The notes: generated by a model not told the origin, from the letters alone. Shown: positions 18,216-29,569, counted from the stretch's first letter. The stretch: DNA of 37,173 bases from Actinomycetes bacterium (GCA_021803005.1 JAJZQT010000005.1:10359-47531), one strand, 5' to 3'. A program made the numbers and translations.

Positions 18216-18584
18216 ATGCCGACAGTGAACCAGCTGGTGAGGAAGGGCCGCAAGGCCGGTATCGAGAAGACTTCGACGCCGGCGCTCAAGGGCGCGCCGC
18301 AGCGCCGCGGCGTCTGCACCCGCGTCTATACGACCACTCCCAAGAAGCCGAACTCGGCGCTGCGGAAGGTCTGCCGCGTCCGTCTCACCACCGGCATCGA
18401 GGTAACCGCTTATATTCCCGGCATCGGCCATAACCTCCAGGAGCACTCCGTGGTCCTGGTCAAGGGGGGCCGCGTCAAGGATCTGCCGGGCGTGCGTTAT
18501 AAAGTCGTCCGGGCCGCTCTGGATACCGCGGGGGTCACCGACCGCCGCCAGGCCCGTTCCAAATACGGTGTGAAGACCCCTTAA
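18216..18584 (+). CDS. rpsL: 30S ribosomal protein S12
   Basis: This is 122 residues from ATG 18216, chosen because it gives the conserved [10 protein letters not shown] start after AAAGG at 18206-18210. The open frame upstream to 18120 lies in the leader. The decoding-site loops [12 protein letters not shown] and [12 protein letters not shown] are intact, with the lysines linked to streptomycin sensitivity unchanged. S12 acts in the decoding centre. rpsG follows with its ribosome site overlapping this stop. Confidence 0.97.
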   Translation: MPTVNQLVRKGRKAGIEKTSTPALKGAPQRRGVCTRVYTTTPKKPNSALRKVCRVRLTTGIEVTAYIPGIGHNLQEHSVVLVKGGRVKDLPGVRYKVVRAALDTAGVTDRRQARSKYGVKTP

Positions 18585-18592
18585 GGAGTTAA

Positions 18593-19063
18593 ATGCCCCG
18601 CCGAGCCGCAGCCCAGAAACGGGAGACCACTCCCGACCCCATCTATAACAGCAAGCTGGTAGCCCAGTTTGTGAACAAGGTGATGCTGGGCGGCAAGAAA
18701 TCGACGGCGGAGAAGATTACCTACCGCGCCCTCGAGATCATGGGCGAGAAGAAGGGTGACGACCCGGTCGCGGTCTTAAAGCAGGCCGTCGACGCCGTGA
18801 CGCCGTCGCTGGAGGTCAGGTCCCGTCGGGTCGGCGGCGCCACCTACCAGGTGCCGGTCGAGGTTCCTTCCCGCCGGGCGCGCACTCTTGCAATTCGCTG
18901 GATCGTGGGCTATGCCCGCGATCGCCGCGAGAAAACGATGGCCGAGAGGCTGGCCAACGAGTGCCTCGAAGCGCTCGGCAACCAGGGTTCCGCCTGGAAG
19001 AAGAAGGACGATATTTACCGCATGGCTCAGGCAAACAAGGCCTTTGCACATTACCGCTGGTAG
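18593..19063 (+). CDS. rpsG: 30S ribosomal protein S7
   Basis: This 156-residue protein is a full-length S7, the primary 16S binder that nucleates the 30S head. The N-terminus M-P-R-R and the rRNA-binding segment [17 protein letters not shown] are typical. So are the motif [11 protein letters not shown] and the C-terminal F-A-H-Y-R-W. AAGGAG (18583-18588) overlaps the rpsL stop and lies five bases before the ATG. Confidence 0.98.
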   Translation: MPRRAAAQKRETTPDPIYNSKLVAQFVNKVMLGGKKSTAEKITYRALEIMGEKKGDDPVAVLKQAVDAVTPSLEVRSRRVGGATYQVPVEVPSRRARTLAIRWIVGYARDRREKTMAERLANECLEALGNQGSAWKKKDDIYRMAQANKAFAHYRW

Positions 19064-19242
19064 GGCGCGGGCAGCCGGCGCCGGTTGAAGCGGCAGGTGT
19101 AAGGATCGAAGCCCGGGGGAAGAAACATATGAATGTCAATAAAAATGTCCGGTGACCGTTAGAGGGTTTCCCGGAACGAAAAGTTTGGATTTTGATGAGC
19201 ACTCAGGCAGCTGTTAACACTAACAACAAGAAGAGCCAGGAC

Positions 19243-21327
19243 ATGACACGCAAGTTTTCCTTGGAGAAAACCAGAAATATCGGCATTATGGCCCATATCG
19301 ACGCCGGCAAGACGACTACCACCGAGCGCATCCTGTTCTACACCGGCAGAACGCACAAGATCGGCGAGGTCCACGAAGGCGCCGCGGTCATGGACTGGAT
19401 GGAGCAGGAGCAGGAGCGGGGAATCACCATTACCTCCGCCGCCACGACCTGCCAGTGGAAGGATTACCGGATAAACGTTATAGACACGCCCGGGCACGTG
19501 GACTTTACCGTCGAGGTGGAGCGCTCGCTGCGGGTCCTCGACGGCGCCATCGCCTTGTTCTGTTCCGTGGGCGGCGTCGAGCCCCAGTCGGAGACCGTCT
19601 GGCGCCAGGCCGACAAGTATCATGTGCCGCGTATCGCCTATGTAAACAAGATGGACCGCATGGGCGCCGACTTCTTCCAGGTGCTGGATATGATGATCAA
19701 GCGCCTGGGCGCGCATCCGGTGGCCGTACAGCTTCCCATCGGCCGCGAGGATGCCTTCCGGGGCGTCATTGACCTGGTCGAGATGAAAGCTCTTGTATGG
19801 GAAGACGACAGCGACATGGGCGAGACCTGGAGGGTCGAGGATATCCCCGAAGACATGGCCGAGTTCGCGCAGGAATGGCGCAGCCACATGATCGAGACGC
19901 TCGCCGACCATGACGAAACGCTCATGGAAGCCTATGTCGAGGGCAAGGATATCGAAAAGAAGCACCTCAAGGAAGTCATCCGCAAGGCCACCAACGCTAT
20001 CGCCATTACTCCCGTCCTCTGCGGCACCGCCTTCAAGAACAAGGGCGTGCAGCCGCTTCTGGACGCGGTCATAGATTACCTGCCCTCGCCGCTGGACGTG
20101 CCCCCGATCAAGGGCATCAGCTCCGACAGGGGCGAGGAGATCCGCAACGCCTCCGATGACGAGCCCTTCGCGGCGCTCGCCTTCAAGGTCATGACCGATC
20201 CCTTTGTCGGCAAGCTCACATATTTCAGGGTCTATTCCGGCACGCTCAAATCGGGCAGCCATGTTTACAACGCCACCAAGGACCGCAAGGAGCGCATCGG
20301 CCGCATCCTGCAGATGCACGCCAACCGCCGCGAGGAGCGCGACGCCATCTACGCCGGCGAGCTCGCCGCGGCCGTGGGTCTCAAGTACACGACCACCGGC
20401 GACACCCTTTGCGACCAGAGCGATCCGATCATTCTCGAGTCGATGGACTTCCCCAACCCGGTTATCGCCGTGGCCATCGAGCCCAAGACCAAGGCCGACC
20501 AGGAGAAGCTGGGCGCCTCGCTGCACAAGCTGGCCGAGGAAGACCCGACCTTCCAGGTCCGCACCGATGAGGAGACCGGCCAGACCGTCATCTCCGGCAT
20601 GGGCGAGCTGCACCTGGAGATCATCGTCGACCGCCTGCTGCGCGAGTTCAAGGTCGACGCCAACGTCGGCAAGCCGCAGGTCGCCTACCGCGAGACCATC
20701 CGCAAGCCGGTGGAGAAGGTGGTCGGCAAGTTCGTGCGCCAGTCCGGCGGCCGCGGCCAGTACGGCCACGTCGTCATCAACCTCGAGCCTTCTGGCCCGG
20801 GCGAGGGCTACGAGTTCGTAGAGAAGATCTCCGGCGGCGTCATTCCCAAGGATTACATCCCCTCGGTCAACGAGGGCATCAAGGAGGCCATGGAAAACGG
20901 CGTCCTGGCCGGGTACCCGATGGTGGGCGTCAAGGTGACGCTCGTCGACGGCTCCTATCACGACGTCGACTCTTCGGAGATGGCCTTCCGCATCGCCGGT
21001 TCGATGGCGCTCAAGTCAGGCGTCGCCAAGGCCAAGCCGGTTCTGCTGGAGCCGGTCATGGAGGTCGAGGTCGTCGTCCCGGAGGAATACATGGGCGACA
21101 TCATCGGCGACCTGAATTCCCGCCGCGGCAAGATCGAGGGCATGGAGCCCCGGGGCAAGGCCCAGGTCATCCGCGCCCGCATCCCCCTGGCGGAGATGTT
21201 CGGTTACGCCACCGACCTGCGCTCGCTGAGCCAGGGAAGGGCGGTTTACACAATGCAGTTCGACCGTTACGAAGAGGTCCCGAGCTCGATCGCCACCGGC
21301 ATCGTGGAGCAGGTCAACGGCAAGTAG
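19243..21327 (+). CDS. fusA: Elongation factor G
   Basis: EF-G, the GTPase that drives ribosomal translocation, is 694 residues from ATG 19243. This start gives the usual M[13 protein letters not shown] beginning. The frame stays open upstream to ATG 19195 and TTG 19192, but those add an atypical Asn/Gln-rich stretch and have no good ribosome site. G motifs are P-loop A-H-I-D-A-G-K-T (17-24), D-T-P-G-H (81-85) and N-K-M-D (135-138). Domains II to V follow, with [10 protein letters not shown] in domain IV. Only one fusA is seen. Confidence 0.97.
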   Translation: MTRKFSLEKTRNIGIMAHIDAGKTTTTERILFYTGRTHKIGEVHEGAAVMDWMEQEQERGITITSAATTCQWKDYRINVIDTPGHVDFTVEVERSLRVLDGAIALFCSVGGVEPQSETVWRQADKYHVPRIAYVNKMDRMGADFFQVLDMMIKRLGAHPVAVQLPIGREDAFRGVIDLVEMKALVWEDDSDMGETWRVEDIPEDMAEFAQEWRSHMIETLADHDETLMEAYVEGKDIEKKHLKEVIRKATNAIAITPVLCGTAFKNKGVQPLLDAVIDYLPSPLDVPPIKGISSDRGEEIRNASDDEPFAALAFKVMTDPFVGKLTYFRVYSGTLKSGSHVYNATKDRKERIGRILQMHANRREERDAIYAGELAAAVGLKYTTTGDTLCDQSDPIILESMDFPNPVIAVAIEPKTKADQEKLGASLHKLAEEDPTFQVRTDEETGQTVISGMGELHLEIIVDRLLREFKVDANVGKPQVAYRETIRKPVEKVVGKFVRQSGGRGQYGHVVINLEPSGPGEGYEFVEKISGGVIPKDYIPSVNEGIKEAMENGVLAGYPMVGVKVTLVDGSYHDVDSSEMAFRIAGSMALKSGVAKAKPVLLEPVMEVEVVVPEEYMGDIIGDLNSRRGKIEGMEPRGKAQVIRARIPLAEMFGYATDLRSLSQGRAVYTMQFDRYEEVPSSIATGIVEQVNGK

Positions 21328-21337
21328 CCCGCCGGCC

Positions 21338-21367
21338 TTGCCCTGCCGTGGTGGTTTGATATATAGT
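21338..21367 (+). promoter_or_regulatory. Possible promoter for tuf
   Basis: TTGCCC (21338-21343) and TATAGT (21362-21367) are 18 bases apart in the 147-base gap between fusA and tuf. The start would be near 21374, about 100 bases before tuf. A separate tuf promoter would fit the high demand for EF-Tu. The match is moderate, and the rest of the gap shows no other clear element. Confidence 0.4.
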
Positions 21368-21474
21368 AACTCGCTCTTTAGGAAGAAATAACAGGAACAC
21401 AAGCTATACGGTGGGTCTAAAGCAGGGCTTTTACCAGGTTTTGCTCAGCGTATTTGGAGAGGAGAGGAGCAAGG

Positions 21475-22680
21475 ATGTCAAAGCAAAAATTTGAAAGAAA
21501 CAAGCCGCACTTGAATGTAGGCACAATCGGCCATATCGATCATGGCAAGACGACCCTGACCGCCGCCATCACGGCCTGCCTGGCCGGACACGGCGAGAAC
21601 GTCGAGGTCAGGAGCTTCGATTCCATTGATAACGCCCCGGAAGAGCGCGAGCGCGGCATCACCATTGCCACCGCCCACGTCGAGTACGAGACCGAGAAGC
21701 GTCATTACGCTCACGTCGACTGCCCGGGCCACGCCGACTATATCAAGAACATGATCACCGGCGCGGCGCAGATGGACGGCGCCATACTGGTGGTAAGCGC
21801 GGCCGACGGCCCCATGCCGCAGACCCGCGAGCACATCCTTCTGGCCCGCCAGGTAGGCGTGCCCTACATCATCGTCTTCCTCAACAAGGTGGACATGGTG
21901 GACGATCCCGAGCTGCTTGAGCTGGTCGAGATCGAGGTGCGCGAGCTGCTCTCCGAGTACGAATTCCCCGGGGACGACATTCCCATCGTGGCCGGCTCGG
22001 CCCTGAAGGCCCTGGAATGCGCCTGCGGCAAGGCCGAGTGCCCCGCCTGCAACCCCATCCTCGAGCTCATGCACGCGGTGGATGAGTATCTGCCCGAGCC
22101 CGAGCGCGACATCGACAAGCCCTTCCTGATGCCCGTCGAGGACGTTTTCACCATCACCGGCCGCGGCACCGTCGCCACCGGCCGTGTCGAGCGCGGCATC
22201 GTCAAGGTCGGCGAGGAAGTCGAGATCGTCGGCATGCAGGAGAAGGTCGACAAGACCGTCTGCACCGGCGTCGAGATGTTCCGCAAGCTGCTCGACGAGG
22301 GACGCGCCGGCGACAACATCGGCGTGCTGCTCCGCGGCACCAAGCGGGAAGACATCCAGCGCGGCATGGTTCTGGCCAAGCCGGGTTCGATCACGCCGCA
22401 CACGCACTTCAAGGCCCAGGTCTACGTGCTCTCCAAGGAAGAAGGCGGCCGCCATACTCCCTTCTTCACCAATTACCGGCCGCAGTTCTATTTCCGCACG
22501 ACTGACGTGACCGGCAGCATCACCCTGGAAGAGGGCGTCGAGATGGTCATGCCTGGTGACAACACCAACATGGAAGTCAAACTGATCACGCCGATCGCCA
22601 TGGAAGAGGGCCTCCGCTTCGCTATTCGTGAAGGCGGCCATACCGTGGGCGCCGGCGCCGTAATCGAGATCATCGAATAA
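21475..22680 (+). CDS. tuf: Elongation factor Tu, with a four-cysteine insertion
   Basis: EF-Tu is 401 residues from ATG 21475, after GGAGAGGAGAGGAG. The open frame to 21454 upstream is ribosome-site sequence. It delivers aminoacyl-tRNA to the ribosome as a GTPase. G motifs are G-H-I-D-H-G-K-T (19-26), D-C-P-G-H (82-86) and N-K-V-D (137-140). After G-S-A-L-K-A-L-E the G domain carries C182-A-C184-G-K-A-E-C189-P-A-C192, a compact metal-site-like insertion absent from E. coli EF-Tu. Similar inserts occur in some other phyla, from memory. Domains II and III are normal. Confidence 0.98.
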   Translation: MSKQKFERNKPHLNVGTIGHIDHGKTTLTAAITACLAGHGENVEVRSFDSIDNAPEERERGITIATAHVEYETEKRHYAHVDCPGHADYIKNMITGAAQMDGAILVVSAADGPMPQTREHILLARQVGVPYIIVFLNKVDMVDDPELLELVEIEVRELLSEYEFPGDDIPIVAGSALKALECACGKAECPACNPILELMHAVDEYLPEPERDIDKPFLMPVEDVFTITGRGTVATGRVERGIVKVGEEVEIVGMQEKVDKTVCTGVEMFRKLLDEGRAGDNIGVLLRGTKREDIQRGMVLAKPGSITPHTHFKAQVYVLSKEEGGRHTPFFTNYRPQFYFRTTDVTGSITLEEGVEMVMPGDNTNMEVKLITPIAMEEGLRFAIREGGHTVGAGAVIEIIE

Positions 22681-22711
22681 CTAGAAACCAGAAACTAGGA
22701 ACCGGGTTTAT

Positions 22712-23020
22712 ATGGCTCAGCAAAAGATACGTATAAGACTTAAAGCGTACGACCATGAACTAATCGATCGCAGTGCGCGGTTGATCGTCGAGCAGGCGCA
22801 GCGCACCGGCGCCACCGTGGTCGGCCCCGTGCCGCTGCCGACTGAGAAGAATGTTTACTGCGTCATCAAGAGCCCGTTCAAGGACAAGGATTCGCGCGAG
22901 CACTTCGAGATGCGCACGCACAAGCGGCTGATCGACATCCATCAGCCGACGCCGAAGACGGTCGACTCGCTCATGCGGCTGGACGTACCCGCTGGCGTCG
23001 ACATCGAGATCAAACTCTAA
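22712..23020 (+). CDS. rpsJ: 30S ribosomal protein S10
   Basis: This 102-residue protein opens the S10 cluster. The N-terminus [15 protein letters not shown] is typical. So are G-P-V-P-L-P-T-E-K and the loop segment [14 protein letters not shown]10 sits in the 30S head and also partners the KOW domain of NusG (NusE). The ATG at 22712 has only a weak ribosome site (AGGAACC). No terminator is seen between tuf and rpsJ, so the str and S10 clusters may be co-transcribed. Confidence 0.98.
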   Translation: MAQQKIRIRLKAYDHELIDRSARLIVEQAQRTGATVVGPVPLPTEKNVYCVIKSPFKDKDSREHFEMRTHKRLIDIHQPTPKTVDSLMRLDVPAGVDIEIKL

Positions 23021-23040
23021 GAGGGATATTCCGGAACCTG

Positions 23041-23931
23041 ATGGCAGCGATACTTGGAAAGAAACTGGGCATGACCCAGATATTCACCGACGACGGCGAC
23101 CGCGTCGTGGTCACGGTCATCGAGGCCGGCCCCTGCGCCGTGACCCAGGTCAAGACCAGGGCCCGCGACGGTTACCAGGCCGTGCAGATGGGTTTCGGCG
23201 AGCTGAAGAAGAACAAGGTCATCAAGCCGCAGGCAGGCCATTTCAAGAAGGCCGGCGTCGAACCGCGGCGGCACCTGGCGGAGATCCGTGTCGAGGCCGA
23301 GGTGGCCGAGGGCGGCTCCGAGGAAGAGGCCATCCTGAAGCTGGTTGTTCCGGCCGCGGCAACCACCGTCGCCGGGGAGCCTACCGAAGAAGCAGCTAAA
23401 GAAGCAGCCGGAGCGTCTGCCGAGCCTGCGGAAGAGTCAACCGAAGAGCGGGCCGCTGAGGCTGGGGAAGCCGCGGAAGAGACGGCTGAGCCCGCTGGTG
23501 AGGCCAAGGCTGAAGCCAAAGCAGAGGCCAAAAAGGAAGAAAAAAAGTCTACCAAGAAGTCAAAGAAGAAAGCCAGGGCCCCCGAGGCGAAGCCGGAGAT
23601 CACGGTCAACGCTTTTGAGGCCGGCCAGAAGGTAAAGGTAACCGGAGTTTCCAAGGGGAAGGGATTTGCCGGCGTCATCAAGCGCCACAACTTTGCCGGC
23701 GGCCCCGCTTCCCATGGCGCGCATTTTCACCGCGCCCCCGGTTCGATCGGCGCCAGCGCCTATCCCTCGCGGGTGTTCAAGGGTCTGAAGCTGCCGGGAC
23801 AGATGGGCAACAAGAAGTCGACACAGCTGGGACTGACCGTTGTGGGAATCGATGGGGAGAAGAACCTCCTGTTTCTCAAGGGCGCGGTTCCAGGTTCAAG
23901 CAACGGCATAGTTTTCATCCAGACCCAGTAA
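23041..23931 (+). CDS. rplC: 50S ribosomal protein L3 with a large low-complexity insertion
   Basis: L3 is usually about 210 residues; this one is 296. The N-terminus [15 protein letters not shown] and the C-terminal half from about residue 187 are normal. That half includes [17 protein letters not shown] and the P-G-S-I-G loop. Between them, about residues 90-186, lies an Ala/Glu-rich segment that turns Lys-rich towards its end ([14 protein letters not shown]). The insertion falls in the globular part, away from the loop that reaches the peptidyl-transferase centre. The frame is intact on both sides. Confidence 0.97.
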   Translation: MAAILGKKLGMTQIFTDDGDRVVVTVIEAGPCAVTQVKTRARDGYQAVQMGFGELKKNKVIKPQAGHFKKAGVEPRRHLAEIRVEAEVAEGGSEEEAILKLVVPAAATTVAGEPTEEAAKEAAGASAEPAEESTEERAAEAGEAAEETAEPAGEAKAEAKAEAKKEEKKSTKKSKKKARAPEAKPEITVNAFEAGQKVKVTGVSKGKGFAGVIKRHNFAGGPASHGAHFHRAPGSIGASAYPSRVFKGLKLPGQMGNKKSTQLGLTVVGIDGEKNLLFLKGAVPGSSNGIVFIQTQ

Positions 23932-23950
23932 CCATAGGCAAATAAATTTT

Positions 23951-24769
23951 ATGGCTGATAAAGAAGAAAAAACCGAAGAGACCAAACCGGAAGCGGCAGA
24001 GGAAGCCAGTGCCGGGGCAGAAGCCAAGGCCGGGGTAGAGCCCAAGGCCAAGGCTGAAGAAGCCAAGCCCAAGGCCAAGCCTGAAGAGCCCAAGGCCAAA
24101 GCGGCGCCGAAGAAGAAGGCCAAGAAGAAGGCCGTGGAAAAACCTGCCATCAAGGTTCCCGAGATCAAGGCGCTCGGCGAGAAGGAAGCAAAGCTGAGCC
24201 CGGCGGTCTTCGCGATCGAGCCCAAAGTCGGCGTCTTGCACGAAGCGGTGCGCGCCGAGCTGGCGGCCCGCCGCAGCGGCAGCGCCTCCACCAAGAAGCG
24301 CGGTGAGGTCAGCGGCGGCGGCGCCAAGCCCTGGCGCCAGAAAGGCACGGGCCGTGCCCGGGCCGGCTCCAGCCGCATGCCGCACTGGACCGGCGGCGGC
24401 ATCGCCTTCGGCCCCAAGCCGCGCGATTACGGTTTCAAGGTCAACCGCAAGGTCCGCGCCAAGGCGCTGAAGATGGCACTGTCGGCGCGAGCCAGCGAGG
24501 GCAGCATCAAGGTTATCGACGGACTTCCCTTCGACGAGCCCAAGACCGCCGCGGCGGCCGCGGTGCTGGCGAATCTGGATATCAACTACCCGCTGCTGGT
24601 GCTCGTGGGCGAGGATGACGGCAATGCCGCCATGTCCTTCCGCAACCTGCCGCAGGTTACCGTGGTGAGCGCCGGCGAGCTCGGCGTCGCCGATGTCATG
24701 GCCACGCGTTCGGTCCTGCTGACAAAACAGGTTCTGGAGCAGCTCAACGGCCTGGGAGAATCCAGATGA
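23951..24769 (+). CDS. rplD: 50S ribosomal protein L4 with a low-complexity N-terminal extension
   Basis: L4 is usually about 205 residues; this one is 272. Residues 1-65 are a Lys/Ala/Glu/Pro-rich extension. The canonical protein begins near A-I-K-V-P-E-I. It includes [14 protein letters not shown] and [16 protein letters not shown], the loop that lines the exit tunnel. The start at 23951 has a poor ribosome site. Its stop overlaps the rplW ATG (ATGA). Confidence 0.97.
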   Translation: MADKEEKTEETKPEAAEEASAGAEAKAGVEPKAKAEEAKPKAKPEEPKAKAAPKKKAKKKAVEKPAIKVPEIKALGEKEAKLSPAVFAIEPKVGVLHEAVRAELAARRSGSASTKKRGEVSGGGAKPWRQKGTGRARAGSSRMPHWTGGGIAFGPKPRDYGFKVNRKVRAKALKMALSARASEGSIKVIDGLPFDEPKTAAAAAVLANLDINYPLLVLVGEDDGNAAMSFRNLPQVTVVSAGELGVADVMATRSVLLTKQVLEQLNGLGESR

Positions 24770-25053
24770 GAGACCCGCACTCCATCATCCTGGGTCCGGT
24801 CATCTCGGAGAAGAGCTATGAGCTCATCGAGCACAACAAGTACACCTTCAAGGTGGACGCGCGGGCCAAGAAGCCGGCGATCGCCAAGGCGGTAGAGGAG
24901 ATCTTCAGCGTCAACGTCGTCGGAGTCAATACGATCAAGACCAGGTCCAAGCCCAAGCGGCGGGGCATGGTCAGGGGCAGGACCAGCGCCGGCAAGAAGG
25001 CCATAGTGGAATTGTCGGAAGGCCAGAAAATCGAATTCTTTGAAACGATGTAG
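24766..25053 (+). CDS. rplW: 50S ribosomal protein L23
   Basis: This 95-residue protein is a typical L23, located at the polypeptide exit where it docks trigger factor and SRP. It shows P-V-I-S-E-K-S-Y-E-L, K-Y-T-F-K-V-D and V-N-T-I-K-T-R-S-K-P-K-R-R-G. The ATG overlaps the rplD stop by four bases, indicating coupling. Confidence 0.97.
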   Translation: MRDPHSIILGPVISEKSYELIEHNKYTFKVDARAKKPAIAKAVEEIFSVNVVGVNTIKTRSKPKRRGMVRGRTSAGKKAIVELSEGQKIEFFETM

Positions 25054-25059
25054 GAGCAG

Positions 25060-25896
<837 letters not shown>

Positions 25897-25906
25897 GAGG
25901 AACCAA

Positions 25907-26191
25907 ATGAGCAGATCGATCAAAAAAGGGCCTTTTGTCAGCGAGAAGCTGTTCGCCCGCATCGAGAAGATGAATGACTCGGGCAAGAAGCAGATGATCA
26001 AGACCTGGTCGCGCTCATCGACGATCTTCCCGGAGATGGTGAGCCACACGATCGCGGTCTACGACGGCCGCAAGCATGTGCCCATCTTCATTACCGAGAG
26101 CATGGTGGGGCACAAGCTGGGCGAGTTCGCCCCGACGCGGACATTCCGCGGGCACGGACATCATACCGAGCGCAGCGTCGGGCTCAAATAA
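25907..26191 (+). CDS. rpsS: 30S ribosomal protein S19
   Basis: This 94-residue protein begins [11 protein letters not shown]. It contains [15 protein letters not shown] and [15 protein letters not shown], all S19 hallmarks. S19 forms part of the 30S head near the A-site finger. A strong AGGAGG precedes the ATG. Confidence 0.98.
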   Translation: MSRSIKKGPFVSEKLFARIEKMNDSGKKQMIKTWSRSSTIFPEMVSHTIAVYDGRKHVPIFITESMVGHKLGEFAPTRTFRGHGHHTERSVGLK

Positions 26192-26200
26192 GGGAATTTG

Positions 26201-26608
26201 ATGGCTGCTGATACCGCTACGAAGAAAAAGAAGGCCAATGAGGAGCCCGCCGGGGTGGAAGAGCTCCGGACCGCTACGGCGACGGCCAAGTACGTGCGGG
26301 TCTCCGCGCGCAAGATGAGGCTGGTCGCCGACATGGTGCGCGGCAAAGGCATCGCCGACGCCCGCACGGTGCTCGCCTTCTCAACCAAGCACGCCGCCCG
26401 CGTGGTCGACAAGGTCGTGGCCTCGGCCGTGGCCAACGCCGAGAACAACCACGACATGGACGTCGACGAACTCTTTGTCAGCAGCATCTGCGTGAACGAA
26501 GGGCCGACGCTCAAGCGCATCCGGCCGCGGGCCCAGGGAAGGGCTTTCCGCATCCGCAAGCGGACCTGTCACGTAACGGTCGAGTTAACAACGAGAAAGG
26601 AGGGATAG
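26201..26608 (+). CDS. rplV: 50S ribosomal protein L22
   Basis: This is 135 residues from ATG 26201, with AAGGGA at 26190-26195; an in-frame TTG directly upstream is less likely. The first roughly 22 residues are a charged extension with K-K-K-K. The conserved protein then starts at [15 protein letters not shown]. The C-terminal hairpin that reaches the exit tunnel includes [14 protein letters not shown]. The extension fits the pattern of low-complexity additions in L3, L4 and S5. Confidence 0.97.
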   Translation: MAADTATKKKKANEEPAGVEELRTATATAKYVRVSARKMRLVADMVRGKGIADARTVLAFSTKHAARVVDKVVASAVANAENNHDMDVDELFVSSICVNEGPTLKRIRPRAQGRAFRIRKRTCHVTVELTTRKEG

Positions 26609-26609
26609 T

Positions 26610-27305
26610 ATGGGTCAGAAAGTGCATCCGGGAGGAATGCGGCTGGGAATCATCCATGACTGGAAATCCCACTGGTACAGCGAGAAAGATTTTGCCAACT
26701 TTTTAATAGAGGATCTGAAGATCCGGGAGCATATCCGCAAGAAGCTCCGTCACGCGGCTCTTTCTGACATCCACATCAAGAAAGACGCGCAGAAGATAAC
26801 CATTGACATCCACACCGCCAGGCCGGGCATCGTCATCGGCAAGAGCGGCGCCGAGGTCGACGCGCTCCGGCGCGAAGTGCACGACATGACCGGCAAGGCA
26901 GTACAGGCCAACATCATCGAGGTCAAGCGCCCCGAACTGGACGCAAACCTGGTGGCGCAGTCGATCGCCGAGCAGCTCGAGGGCCGCGTGGCCTTCCGGC
27001 GGGCGATGAAGCGGGCCATCACCTCGGCCATCCGTTCCGGCGCCGAGGGCATCAAGGTAGCCTGCGCCGGCCGCCTGGGAGGCGCCGAGATGGCGCGCAC
27101 CGAGGGTTACAGCGAGGGCCGGGTGCCGCTGCATACGCTGCGCGCGGATATAGATTACGGTTTCACCGAAGCCCGCACGACCTTCGGCCGCATCGGCGTC
27201 AAGGTCTGGATCAACAAGGGTGAGATCATGCCCGAGGGCTTCAACATGGACAAACTGAAAGCCGACCGCCGCCTGGGTGAAGTTGACGCCCAGAGGCGCA
27301 AGTAA
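26610..27305 (+). CDS. rpsC: 30S ribosomal protein S3
   Basis: This 231-residue protein opens [14 protein letters not shown]. It carries the KH domain motif [10 protein letters not shown] and the C-terminal S3 domain with [13 protein letters not shown]3 sits at the mRNA entry with helicase activity together with S4 and S5. AAGGAGGGA lies just before the ATG. Confidence 0.98.
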   Translation: MGQKVHPGGMRLGIIHDWKSHWYSEKDFANFLIEDLKIREHIRKKLRHAALSDIHIKKDAQKITIDIHTARPGIVIGKSGAEVDALRREVHDMTGKAVQANIIEVKRPELDANLVAQSIAEQLEGRVAFRRAMKRAITSAIRSGAEGIKVACAGRLGGAEMARTEGYSEGRVPLHTLRADIDYGFTEARTTFGRIGVKVWINKGEIMPEGFNMDKLKADRRLGEVDAQRRK

Positions 27306-27331
27306 GAGAAAGGCCAAGGCAGGAAGCGACA

Positions 27332-27757
27332 ATGCTTTTACCCAAGAAAACCAAGCACCGCAAACAGCACCGGGGACGCATGGAAGGCGCCACCAAGGGC
27401 GGCTTCCGTGTCGAGCACGGCGAGTACGGTTTGAAGGCGATGGAGCCGGGCTGGATCACGAACCGCCAGATCGAGGCGGCCCGTGTCGCCATGACCCGCC
27501 ACATCAAGCGCGGCGGCAAGGTCTGGATAAATATTTTCCCGCACAAGCCGGCGACCGAGAAGCCGGCCGAGACCCGCATGGGTGGCGGCAAGGGCTCTCC
27601 GGAGCAGTGGGTGGCCGTGGTCAAGCCGGGCCGCGTCATGTTCGAGCTGTCGGGCGTGGCGGTTCCGGTCGCCAAGGAAGCCATGAGGCTGGCGGCGCAC
27701 AAGCTGCCGATCAAATGTAAATTTGTGACCCGCGAAGGTGATCTCTTTGAAGGCTAA
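27332..27757 (+). CDS. rplP: 50S ribosomal protein L16
   Basis: This 141-residue protein begins [15 protein letters not shown] and contains [21 protein letters not shown]16 shapes the A-tRNA binding site. It overlaps the rpmC start region. The conserved Arg of the R-M-G-G-G-K-G motif, hydroxylated in E. coli, is present. Confidence 0.98.
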   Translation: MLLPKKTKHRKQHRGRMEGATKGGFRVEHGEYGLKAMEPGWITNRQIEAARVAMTRHIKRGGKVWINIFPHKPATEKPAETRMGGGKGSPEQWVAVVKPGRVMFELSGVAVPVAKEAMRLAAHKLPIKCKFVTREGDLFEG

Positions 27758-27965
27758 CGAGCTGCGTGATCTGTCGGACGAGGAGCTGGTCGAGCGCATG
27801 CGCGAGACGCGCAAGCAGCTGTTCAACCTGCGGTTCCAGCACGCCACGGGCCAGCTGGACAATCCGCGCAAGCTGCGGCTGGTCCGGCAGGATATCGCAC
27901 GCATCATGACGGTCCAGGGAGAGCGCGAGCGTAGCGCCGCCGGGGCAGAGGGCCAGGAGGCTTAA
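27747..27965 (+). CDS. rpmC: 50S ribosomal protein L29
   Basis: This is 72 residues from TTG 27747, giving [10 protein letters not shown], the usual L29 beginning. GAAGGTGA at 27734-27741 is correctly spaced for it. GTG 27738 would add three residues but sits inside that ribosome site. The L-F-N-L-R-F-Q motif and two-helix hairpin are typical. It overlaps the end of rplP by 11 bases. Confidence 0.95.
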   Translation: MKANELRDLSDEELVERMRETRKQLFNLRFQHATGQLDNPRKLRLVRQDIARIMTVQGERERSAAGAEGQEA

Positions 27966-28253
27966 GTGAGCGCCAAAGCAAAGGAAGAAAACAAGGTTTA
28001 CCAGAGCGGCAACCGCAAGGAACGCCGCGGCATCGTCACCAGCGACAAGATGGACAAGACCATCACCGTGCGCATCGATACCGCCAAGGCGCACCGGCTC
28101 TACGGCAAGACCGTGCGCCGGTCCCGCAAGCTGGCGGTCCATGACGAGAACAACGAGGCCGGTATCGGCGACACGGTAAGGATCATCGAGACCAGGCCGC
28201 TATCGAAGAACAAGCGCTGGCGGCTGGCAGAGATCCTCGAGAAAGCTAAATAG
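27966..28253 (+). CDS. rpsQ: 30S ribosomal protein S17
   Basis: This 95-residue protein has a GTG start directly after the rpmC stop, with AGGAGG at 27954-27959. A short charged N-terminal extension precedes [35 protein letters not shown] is the conserved end. S17 is a primary 16S 5'-domain binder. It ends the S10 cluster. Confidence 0.97.
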   Translation: MSAKAKEENKVYQSGNRKERRGIVTSDKMDKTITVRIDTAKAHRLYGKTVRRSRKLAVHDENNEAGIGDTVRIIETRPLSKNKRWRLAEILEKAK

Positions 28254-28292
28254 ACCGGGAAGCTTCCGGAAATTACAGAAACGGTTGAATAA

Positions 28293-28661
28293 GTGATACA
28301 GGTAGAGACCAGACTCAAAGTGGCAGACAATACCGGCGCCCGCGAGCTCCTGTGCATCAGGATCAAGGGCGGCTCGCACCGCCGCTATGCCCGCGTCGGC
28401 GATACCATCATCGGCACGGTCAAGGCAGCGACTCCGGGCGGCGCCGTCAAGAAGGGCGAGGTCGTGACCGCGGTTGTCGTCCGCTGCAAGAAGGAGCTGG
28501 GCCGCAAGGACGGCACCTATATCGCCTTTGACGAGAACGCGGCCGTGCTCATCGACGCCGCCAAGAATCCGCGCGGGACCCGCATCTTCGGCCCCGTGGC
28601 GCGGGAGCTGCGCGACAAGAGTTTCATGAAGATCGTTTCGCTGGCTCCGGAAGTCCTCTAG
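28293..28661 (+). CDS. rplN: 50S ribosomal protein L14
   Basis: This 122-residue protein starts at GTG 28293 with [18 protein letters not shown], the classic L14 beginning. It ends [17 protein letters not shown]14 forms the inter-subunit bridge B8 with 16S rRNA. The ribosome site is poor, so coupling to rpsQ 39 bases upstream may matter. Confidence 0.97.
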   Translation: MIQVETRLKVADNTGARELLCIRIKGGSHRRYARVGDTIIGTVKAATPGGAVKKGEVVTAVVVRCKKELGRKDGTYIAFDENAAVLIDAAKNPRGTRIFGPVARELRDKSFMKIVSLAPEVL

Positions 28662-28688
28662 GGCCGGATTGTTGAGGAGATAACAGAT

Positions 28689-29006
28689 TTGTCCAGTAAA
28701 ATGAAAATCAAAAAAGGTGACACGGTGATGGTTATCGCCGGCAAGTCACGCGGCAAGACCGGCAAGGTCCTGCGAGTGGATCCCGAAAAGGAGCGGGTGG
28801 TCGTCGAGCGCCTGAACATGATCAAGCGCCACAAGCGGCCTTCCCCGCAGAACCCCCAGGGGACCCTGGAAAAAGAGGGACCGATCCATGTCTCGAACGT
28901 GATGTTTTACTGTCCGCGTTGCAGCGACGGCGTCAAGCTGGGCGCCAGGCGGACCGACTCGGGCCGCCTGCGCGTCTGCAGAAGCTGCGGCTCGGAATTC
29001 GATTGA
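28689..29006 (+). CDS. rplX: 50S ribosomal protein L24, zinc-ribbon form
   Basis: This is 105 residues from TTG 28689; GAGGAG near 28674-28679 fits this start better than ATG 28701. The KOW domain has K-I-K-K-G-D-T-V-M-V-I-A-G-K-S-R-G-K-T-G-K. The C-terminus holds C-P-R-C and C-R-S-C, a four-cysteine zinc-ribbon site found in many L24 proteins. L24 helps start 50S assembly. Confidence 0.96.
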   Translation: MSSKMKIKKGDTVMVIAGKSRGKTGKVLRVDPEKERVVVERLNMIKRHKRPSPQNPQGTLEKEGPIHVSNVMFYCPRCSDGVKLGARRTDSGRLRVCRSCGSEFD

Positions 29007-29026
29007 TAAGGGACTGACAGGAAACC

Positions 29027-29569
29027 ATGGCAAGACTAAAAGACCAGTTTGAAAAGGAATTTCTCGGCCAGCTCCAGGAAGAGCTGAAACTGAGCAACCC
29101 CATGGAAGTGCCAAGGGTCTCCAAGATCTCGGTGAACATGGGCGTGGGCGAGGCCAAGACCGACGCCAAGCTGCTCGATGACGCCGTGGCCGAGATGACC
29201 ATCATCACCGGCCAGAAGCCCAAGCTGACGCGGGCCCGGAAGTCCATCGCCAATTTCAAGCTGCGCGAAGGCATGGCGGTCGGCTGCACCGTCACCCTGA
29301 GGGGCGCCCGCATGTATGAGTTCCTGGACCGCCTGATCGCTATCGCCCTGCCGCGAATCCGGGACTTCCGCGGCATCAAGCGCAAATCTTTCGACGGCCG
29401 GGGCAATATGTCCCTGGGCGTCAAGGAACAGATCATTTTCCCGGAAATCGATTACGACTCGATTACCCAGACCAGGGGCATGGACATCACCATAACCACT
29501 ACAGCCCGCAACGACGACGAGGGACGGGCCCTGCTGACCAAGCTGGGCATGCCGTTCCGCGAGCGTTAG
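29027..29569 (+). CDS. rplE: 50S ribosomal protein L5
   Basis: This 180-residue protein shows [16 protein letters not shown] and [29 protein letters not shown] is also present. L5 binds 5S rRNA and contacts P-site tRNA. It is followed after eight bases by rpsN, the usual spc order. Confidence 0.98.
   Translation: MARLKDQFEKEFLGQLQEELKLSNPMEVPRVSKISVNMGVGEAKTDAKLLDDAVAEMTIITGQKPKLTRARKSIANFKLREGMAVGCTVTLRGARMYEFLDRLIAIALPRIRDFRGIKRKSFDGRGNMSLGVKEQIIFPEIDYDSITQTRGMDITITTTARNDDEGRALLTKLGMPFRER

Noticed and set aside
19129-19155. Eight-codon open frame (MNVNKNVR) with a GGGGGAAG site before fusA
   Set aside because: It could be a leader peptide, but it has no regulatory hairpin or diagnostic codon run; chance is more likely.
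19159-20961. 600-codon antisense open frame opposite fusA
   Set aside because: This is a mirror of the EF-G codon pattern with no recognisable domain or ribosome site.
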